A stretch of 64,000 nucleotides of DNA from Malus domestica (taxonomy: Eukaryota; Streptophyta; Magnoliopsida; Rosales; Rosaceae), in contig NC_091671.1 of assembly GCF_042453785.1 (NCBI RefSeq), forward strand, positions 30,161,001-30,225,000. The letters are read 5' to 3'. This document shows, piece after piece, positions 57,351 through 64,000 of this stretch (positions within the stretch are counted from its first letter, which is position 1; the number at the start of each line of letters is the position of its first letter). Made by a program: the position numbers and the translations under genes. A model generated the notes under the pieces. The model worked only from the letters and a program-made list of their open reading frames with translations, did not search any database and had not been told where the DNA came from.

Positions 57351-58780
57351 GCAACGACTGGAGTCAAGGGATCATAAAAAAGTTCTTAGAGAAAAAGACA
57401 GACACTAGAAAGGTTCTTTTTTTTTCGGAGGTAAATTGTCTGCCCTCCCATTTTCATACTCTTCCCATCGCCTTTTGTTTTGTGTGGTTACAGTTAAACT
57501 ACGTTAACATTTTATTATTTTTATAAAAAGACAGACACTAGAAAGGTTCTTTCTTTTTTTTTACGGGGAAACATTCCTCCAAGTTGTTACCTTTACATTA
57601 CCATGAAAGCTCATATGGAGATTAGATTCTGTAGAAAAAGAAGATCACTCTTCAAAAGATTACATGCCTGTTTCTTTTAATCACATTTTTTTTATGTTTA
57701 GCAGTGTTGATTAAATTCTGCACAAAGCATAGAATTCTAGAACTGTCCAAACACATCCTAGTCCTACAAAATTGAGATGATTGCCTTAAATGGTCTGAAA
57801 ATGAATAGAACCTGATGTACATAAATTCCCGATGATCTAGAAAAAGAAGTTGATAAAAATAATTATCCAAATAAATATCTACCCCATTAGACCCAATTGA
57901 GCATCCATCTTCTTCCAGGGACTATATTGACAAAGAGAAGCAATTTTATACCTTTTCAGTCTTGCTCCGTGGCTGGCCGTTGAGTCTTGCTCCCTGAACT
58001 TTGGGCTTCGAAGCAGCAGAAAAGCTGAAAAGAGCATGTGGAACGGGACGACGCTGGGGTTTCTCAGGGAGAGGAGAAGAGCATTTGAGACATTTTGGCT
58101 TTTATAGTTTGTACATTTGGTCCTCCGTCAAGTCTACGTGTGTCGGCGTTTTGTCGTCTTTGATGATTTTACTTTTTCTTTATTTATTTGTCTAGAGGAT
58201 GGTCTTTTATTTGAATTATTTTATTACTTGTTTTTGTTGAGTCTGTGCCGTGGGACCCGCCCCCATGTGCGACTCCTTCAGTTTCCTCGCTCTTTCGTCC
58301 GTCCTTCCAGTTTCCTCGCTCTTTCGTCCGCCCTTCTGCAACACGTTATTTGGAAGGCTTACTAATATTGTTTTGTTGACTCTATGCCGTTGGGATCCAC
58401 CCACGTGGAACTCCTCTCTCACCCTTCCCGGCGAGATTTCCTCGCTCTTTCTGTCTTCTCCGCATCTGCACCGCGTTATTTGGAATTACTTTATTATTGT
58501 TTTCACAAAATTTTTAAAATGTCATATTAACTTACATATTTTTTTAATTTGTCATATAAATGAAATTTTTTAGTAATTTGTTATACTAATTTTTTAAAAT
58601 TATTAATTTGTCATCTTATCATAACTCCTCTTAAAATTTTCATTTAAAATAAATTATGTGCTTTGATTCAAATATAATTTATGTTTAGGATTATTTCTGT
58701 CATTTTAATATCTTTTATTAACCCCTAGCTGGTGACCAAAGAATTTATTTCGCAATGCCAATGTGTTTTTTTATTTATTT
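57351..58780. other. 3' flank of paralog B, duplicated from gene A
   Basis: Parts between 57,650 and 58,500 match the gene A flank (37,610-38,860), including the 'gggatccacccacgtgg' block, here present twice (58,250-58,400). No gene is seen; open frames differ between the copies. Confidence 0.55.
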
Positions 58781-58784
58781 AGAA

Positions 58785-59085
58785 TAATGCTATTCATGCA
58801 ATATTTTTATATCATATTTTTATACCACCTTAAATGACATTTGATGTGTGCAACCACATTATTTAAAAAATTTGCAAAACTCAAGGAAATGAAGGAGAAA
58901 GACTCTTCGTATAACATAATAATTATTTAATTAACTAGTTTTTCTTAATTATTAGTTTATTAAATAATGAACTAAATTTAAAAATCTGATTAATTCAAAT
59001 GATGTGACTGTGCACATCAAATGCCACCTAAGGTGGTATGAAAATATGGTACAAAAACATGGTATAAATAACCTTACTCTTTTCT
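58785..59085. mobile_element. ~300-bp MITE with ~75-bp arms
   Basis: The left arm (gcaatatttttatatcat...ataccaccttaaatgacat) and the reversed right arm (gtttttgtaccatattttcataccacctta) are clearly inverted copies. No coding capacity. Confidence 0.7.
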
Positions 59086-59109
59086 TTACTTGAAATTGAT
59101 ATATAAGGG

Positions 59110-59530
59110 TCCAATACATTATTTGTGTTCCATAGTTTGAATAAGGTCATTCACAACTTTTATTGACTCCCTTTTGTTTGTCTGACATAATGACCCAAGC
59201 AAGTGCATATTCAATACCCATATAAGCAAATCAGTGATCAGTAGCTCCAGAAACCAAGTCCAAGATCTATTTTTAATTTCAACAATTGCATATGCTATTG
59301 CATTGATGCCATTGTTGGCATTTATACCTATAGCAGCAAGCAATTGGCCTGGATGTGGACCTTTAACGTGACATCCATCCGATCCCACCATTGGCCTTCA
59401 ACCCTCCAAAAGGCTTTCATTTTTCAATAGTGTAAAAAGCACACATACAACCTTTGAAACCTAAGCCTTCCTCCTTCCATTTCAGTCTTCACCAAATTGT
59501 ACTGCCATGATTTCTTCGCTTAAGCTCCTC
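59110..59530 (-). pseudogene. Mutator-like (MULE) transposase fragment
   Basis: The minus strand reads VGSDGCHVKGPHPGQLLAA, IAYAIVEIKNRSWTWFLELL, a conserved piece of the MuDR-type DDE transposase. Upstream, a broken frame includes FQRLYVCF. About 100-130 codons remain, with stops and frameshifts, and no terminal inverted repeats are seen. A relic. Confidence 0.72.
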
Positions 59531-59559
59531 ACAATAATTCATAGGGAATAGGATCATCG

Positions 59560-59760
59560 CCAGATCTTTTTCTTGGGAATCCTGAGGATCATGTGATCAT
59601 GACCGTTCATTGTACATCGTGTGGCCATTTTCGTTAGGTACGATTTATATTTAATTTTAAATTTTAAATTTTAAATAATTTATGATTGCACGATGTACGA
59701 TAAACAATCATGATCACATGATCCCTAGGAAAAGGATCTGATGAGGATCATTTTCCGATT
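59560..59760. mobile_element. Stem-loop MITE, same family as 40,607-40,830
   Basis: The arms gggaatcctgaggatcatgt and reversed ggatcatgtgatcatga-type words pair around an AT-rich loop, with 'gcacgatgtacgataa' inside. Termini not exact. Confidence 0.6.
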
Positions 59761-60034
59761 CATAGATTTAAGGGTCCCCAGTGTCTTTATATTGTTGTGC
59801 CATCTTCAATTCGAAACATACATTTGTACAAATATTTATCATTAATAACCAAAATTTAACATTTCATTTCATAAATGTCACTTTAAAAAAAAAATTTAAA
59901 TATAACAAAAAACTCACATGAATAGACTTAAATACCCTCAAAATTCAAAGCCCATTTACATAAAAAGGGGAGGTCAATGGAATTCTGATGGAAGTTGTGA
60001 GTTTACTTAATCGCTCCAAACTTTGAGCTCTTCT

Positions 60035-60328
60035 TGTCACATCCCGGCCCGGGCCCCCACCACATCCCGGGCTTGACTCTGTCATAGCACGATATTGTCC
60101 GATTTGGGCCCCGACCACACCTTCACGGTTTTGTTTCTAGGAATTTACACAAGAACTTCTCAGTGGGTCACCCATCATAGGATGGCTCTCGCGCGAACTC
60201 GCTTAACTTCGGAGTTCCGATGGAATCCACAGCCAGTGAGCTCCTAAAATGCCTCGTGCTAGGTAGAGATGAGAATATACATATAAGGCTTCCAAGATCC
60301 ACTCCCCTGGACGATGTGGGATGTTACA
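60035..60328 (-). mobile_element. Cassandra TRIM LTR containing a 5S rRNA segment
   Basis: This 294-bp LTR reads TGTAACATCCCACATCG...GGGATGTGACA on the minus strand. The Cassandra hallmark, a 5S rRNA-like block with A-box (AAGTTAAGCGAG) and C-box (GATGGGTGACC), lies at about 60,158-60,240. Only one LTR is seen, with no target duplication, so it is a solo or truncated copy. It abuts a gypsy-like LTR six bases on. Confidence 0.88.
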
Positions 60329-60333
60329 ATCAT

Positions 60334-62163
60334 TGTGACAACCCGTCCTTAATTTTACATTCTTATTTATTTTAATCGAGAGAATTGACGAAAATGCCTC
60401 TAGAGACACAAACTTTGACTTCCTTGGAGCATCGTCTAGAGAAACGTATAACTTATTCCTTTAGTCCAGATGTGTAGTACTCGTTAGTACGAACACATAG
60501 GCGAAAACCGTTTGAGAATCCGGATTATAACAGGATAGTTACGGACATTTGAAGTGGTGTTACTAAACTAAAGTTATTAAATAAATTGAACTCCCACTAA
60601 GTGGGAAGGGGACCAATCAGAAAGCAATAGGAAAGAGGGAACTTCCCCTTCATGCTAACCCGTGCAACCCCAACAAAACCCGGTTTAATTCCGGCCCCTC
60701 CTGCCATTTTTTCGTTGAACAACCACCATATACTACCTAAAATCTCTTCCACTACCTCCCCTCTACCTTTCTCACCCAAGATTGAAGGGTTTTAGGTCCA
60801 AAACCGTGTAAAAATCGTGCGGGTGACCTGTGGAGTTTCGACGGCGATTCCTCCTTTCCAACGAGTTTCACCACCCATTACCACCCTTAATCAACTCCCC
60901 TTGGACCCAGGAACAAGACCTAACCAGTTGTAAGGACGTTGGAACGCCGAGAAAGGAGAATCGAAGAATACCTATTCTAGGGTTTCCGGCGGATTTGAGT
61001 GAAATTGGAGCTCTTCACGGCCAAATTGGCCTTAGTCACAGGTATGAAAGTTGTTCCACTCAATGAGATCTTGATTTCTATGAAGTTTGAGAATTTTTAG
61101 AAATAGTTGATTTTTCCTGCGAGTTGGGGCGGCCGACCGCCACCCGCGGTGGTGCGTGCGACGGTGCGTCGCTGGAGGGCCATCGATGCTATTTTTAGCC
61201 TAAATTAGATGTATTGAGTTCAGTTTTGATGTTAGTATGACATTGGTTGATCGTTGGAACCTAAATTCTTTATGATATGTTACTTAGTAAAAATGTGAAT
61301 CAACGATCTAATCGTTGGATCGTCACCAAACTTTAATAAATTATAGTACATAATATTTAAGGACCAAAGAAACTTACGGATTGGGAATCTGAGATACGGA
61401 TCTTCCCGAATTGGATTTGTAAGTTCATAAAATAAAATGTTGGCCGCCACTTGGTTTTTGGCAATTGGCGGAGATCCGACCATTGAATCGTAATAAAATT
61501 TTAGGATGTTGTTCTAGAAGTATAATGTGGGTCTTTGGAAGAAACGGATTAGAAATCTGTGATGCGGATCTTCCAAATTGATTTACATAGGGATGCGTTT
61601 TATGTAAATTATGTATTTTATCGATTAGAACTCTGAGATGTGATTTGATAATTGGTCATAGGTGACGATGGTTCGTGATGTCTCGATATGCATGCTGGGG
61701 AGTCGTAGTGCGGACCTCATGTGAGTGGGTCTTTTCTTTTCTATCGTATATTATATATATATATGATTAACAATTCCATAAACGTTTATAAATTTAATTA
61801 TTGCATATAATTACTGTGAATACTTTGAAATACTTATTGTGAACTACGAATGACTTGATCCCTGTTTAGGGTATGTAGGCAGTCTAGCGGGACGTTAGAT
61901 GCAGCCATACACTAAATGAGACTAGATAATTGAGACAATAGCCTTGTTTAGGGGATTGGGTAATGTGAGGGACATTGGTGGAAAATGTGAGATTTAACCT
62001 TATGAATTAGTGATTTAAATGTGAGTCATAAATCAATGTGTGAAGAATCAAGAATTTGAAGTACAGAAATGTAATTAATGATAGTTAATTAAACTAGTGT
62101 TTAGTTGGGCTTATCACCGATAATTATTCCCTAAAATAAATAGCTCGGAAGTAGGGCGTTACA
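60334..62163. mobile_element. Probable solo LTR of a gypsy-type element
   Basis: The 1.83-kb block begins TGTGACAACCCGTCC and ends GGGCGTTACA, plausible LTR ends. Promoter-like and 5'-leader-like GC-rich DNA is in the middle. No target duplication is found and no partner LTR lies in the window. Open frames within it (60,597-61,483) have no domain. Confidence 0.5.
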
Positions 62164-62182
62164 GCTTATACATTTTGATGCC

Positions 62183-62225
<43 letters not shown>

Positions 62226-62533
62226 GTATATAATTGAAAATGCTATAACATGCTTGAGTATTAGATTGCATCATGGCTTATCTATATGTATATTACCTGC
62301 ACATAATTATTATGAACGCTTGAAGCACAAAGGTGAACACAGGATGTCCAGGTAAGTTCATGTGAGTTTATGGTATTAGTTGAAATAATTGAGTTATGGC
62401 ATGACTAGATAATGTTTTAAGCAACTCTGACACTATTGTACGGGTTGCCAGCTGATTTTTATCTAGGGAAAGTTTCTCTGTTTTCTCATAAAAAATAAGA
62501 ACTTAATTGAAGGTGGTGTAACTTTTTCTGCAG
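62164..62533. other. Stretch between the gypsy LTR and paralog C
   Basis: It contains a (TA)n run at about 62,187-62,220. From about 62,435 the sequence matches the fourth-intron start and end of gene A (gttgccagctgatttttatc; aattgaaggtggtgtaac), so earlier exons of paralog C are missing. Confidence 0.55.
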
Positions 62534-63326
62534 GCTACTTCATCAGAGTGGATCTTGTCCTGTTATTCACTAACCTTGGCCTCGAGATTCTGTCAGCTGC
62601 TTTTGATCAGGTTTCCTCCACGCCTAAACTTCACTATGCCCTTGTTGATGCACAAAACCGGATGTCTTGGAACAACGTAAATCCGACTGTGAATTTGCAT
62701 AAATGTAAATAACACAAGATGTATCATGGTTCACCCCAAGGTTTGGGCTATGTCCACACTGATATTGTATTTATGAAGGAGAGAGAGGTCTGAATGAGAG
62801 TGAGAGCTTTGAGAGGATGAAGGGGCCTTAAGAAATGACCTCTCCCAATTGTGAGGGTGAGGAGTCCTTTTATAGAATAAGGGCTCATCACTTATTACAT
62901 ATTTACCCCTTCCTTTATTACTTAATTACACTTTAAGTCCCCCGAGTATTTATACGAAATCTAAATATGAAGGCCCTAAGTATGGTATAAACAGCCCTAA
63001 TTAATATGCTGTTGGCAATTGTGGCTGTACTTGCTTGCATCTCAGAGCTCCTTCACAATGGTATAAAGGAAAGAGTTGTATTGAGGAGGAGCGGAATGCT
63101 ATGGTGTTAACATGCTTTTTGGTACTTTCCCTGAAATTTTTGGATTATGTCTTGCCATTGTTCAATGTATTTGCTCTGCAGTGCAGTATTATTTCCTCCA
63201 TCGCCATGCTATTAATCCTGTAAAACTGTCCCCTGTGCTTGCCGTTTTCTTTTAGGTCTGGTTGTTTTAAAATTAGTTAAGAATCGGAGGTACACCGCTG
63301 ATGACAACCTTCAGAATGGTACTTAA
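62534..63326 (+). pseudogene. Paralog C of gene A: last exon only, interrupted
   Basis: It starts after an acceptor 'tttttctgcag' and matches exon 5 of gene A (from ATSSEW). At 62,643-62,993 it is interrupted by a solo LTR. The rest (62,999-63,326) keeps MLLAIVAVLACI, then a TAA after GMLWC, a ~20-bp deletion at the YYPPP region, and more stops. It ends at the conserved LQNGT-TAA. No exons 1-4 are seen. Confidence 0.82.
62643..62993. mobile_element. 351-bp solo LTR inside paralog C
   Basis: TGTTGATGCAC...TATAAACA with the 5-bp duplication GCCCT (62638-62642 and 62994-62998). Removing it restores the alignment to gene A exon 5, so both ends are firm. Family not identified. Confidence 0.85.
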
Positions 63327-63414
63327 GCAAAGGCTAGATTCAAGTGAACATAGAGAATGATTCTTAGAGAATACGATCGACCAGTTGACACTCCTATCTT
63401 ACATTGAATCTTTA

Positions 63415-63533
63415 GGATGCGACTCATACCAACTTACATGCATCAGATCTCATCCGAACTCCGAAGTTAAACGAGTTTGGGCGAGAGTAGTACTAGAATG
63501 GATGACCTCCTGGGAAGTCCTCGTGTTGCATCT
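63415..63533 (+). rRNA. Isolated 5S rRNA copy (probably pseudogene)
   Basis: About 119 bp from GGATGCGACTCATACCA to GTGTTGCATCT. The internal promoter is partly kept: A-box GAAGTTAAACGAG and the C-box region GGATGACCTCC; GGCGAGAGTAGTACTAG is intact. Several substitutions suggest decay. It is a single copy in the 3' flank of paralog C and has no LTR around it, unlike the Cassandra segment at 60,158. Confidence 0.8.
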
Positions 63534-64000
63534 AGCCGACCCCAAGGCTTTGAAGAAGAAGAAGGAAACATGCCTTGAAGATGTCACCTTCAACTATTAT
63601 GAAAGCTCATATACAGCTTCTCTGTAGAAATAGAAGATCATTGTGCAATAAATTATCAAGTTTGTCAATGTTAATGAGAGGTCTTATGTTCGACTTATGA
63701 ATAGTGAGTTCTATCCCAATTTCTTTGTTGGCCTATTATGGGGCTTAGACTTAATCTCCCACCCATTTAATGTAAAGTATGTATATGAGAAAATGACCCT
63801 GTAATTCTGTAATATATAGAACTCTTCTTCTTCCAAGAAGTTCTTTATTCATAAATCAATGGTGTTAGGGTAAAATTGGCAATCCCTGACAAAATGCCTG
63901 AGTCTGTAATAGCTTAGACTTGTTATACATTTTCAATTGTAATAGTTTAAGTCTAGGAAGGGTTCTCACACTTTCGATGCAAATATGTTACCTACACGCG
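63534..64000. other. 3' flank of paralog C to the window edge
   Basis: The stretch to about 63,660 (gaagatgtcacc..gaaagctcatatacagcttctctgtag) matches the gene A 3' untranslated region at 37,530-37,610. The rest is unassigned. Confidence 0.5.

Overview
The window is nuclear DNA of a dicot plant. Introns are GT-AG, coding sequence is sparse, and most of the 64 kb is transposable elements. A Cassandra-type LTR carrying a 5S rRNA segment, Tip100-like hAT ends, a GGGCTGGTTTGG-type MITE and plastid-derived DNA together suggest a woody Rosaceae species such as apple or pear. That taxon is an inference; only 'dicot plant' is firm.

Left third (1-19,058), repeats. It opens with a broken endogenous pararetrovirus reverse-transcriptase piece (1-791). 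A complete Ty3/gypsy Tekay-type element on the minus strand follows (797-10,155, target duplication ATGAC). Next is a chimeric plastid insertion (trnP, trnW, a ycf1 piece, an ndhF 3' end; about 10,161-11,090). A miniature LTR element (TRIM) with three LTRs and two internal regions lies at 12,029-13,054. A Ty1/copia element on the minus strand occupies 14,143-19,058.

Middle (19,059-39,900), genes among MITEs. Three genes look intact and all lie on the plus strand: a five-exon RING-H2 E3 ligase of the NEP1-interacting (NIP) type (23,917-25,605); a six-exon chloroplast RidA enamine/imine deaminase (27,327-29,382); and a five-exon, 321-residue protein I cannot name, here 'gene A' (34,705-37,479), with a four-cysteine zinc ribbon and three C-terminal membrane helices. 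Several foldback or TIR elements lie between them.

Right third (39,957-64,000) holds two decayed relatives of gene A. Paralog B (39,957-57,350) has lost the zinc ribbon. Its last intron is split by a 14.8-kb nest: a plus-strand copia element (41,019-55,813) with one hAT transposon in its 5' LTR (41,199-44,815; transposase with a single stop codon) and a second hAT in its leader (45,899-49,929; nine tandem copies of a ~347-bp unit). A MULE transposase fragment, a Cassandra LTR and a 1.8-kb gypsy LTR follow. Paralog C (62,534-63,326) keeps only the last exon, which is interrupted by a solo LTR; a 5S rRNA copy lies just downstream.

The host genes are separate units with no operon-like relation. 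The TE layers can be ordered by nesting: gene duplication, then copia insertion, then hAT insertions. Nearly every in-frame stop in the TE coding regions is TAG, TAA or TGA where the family normally has CAG, CAA, CGA or TGG. This is what methyl-cytosine deamination of silenced elements would leave.
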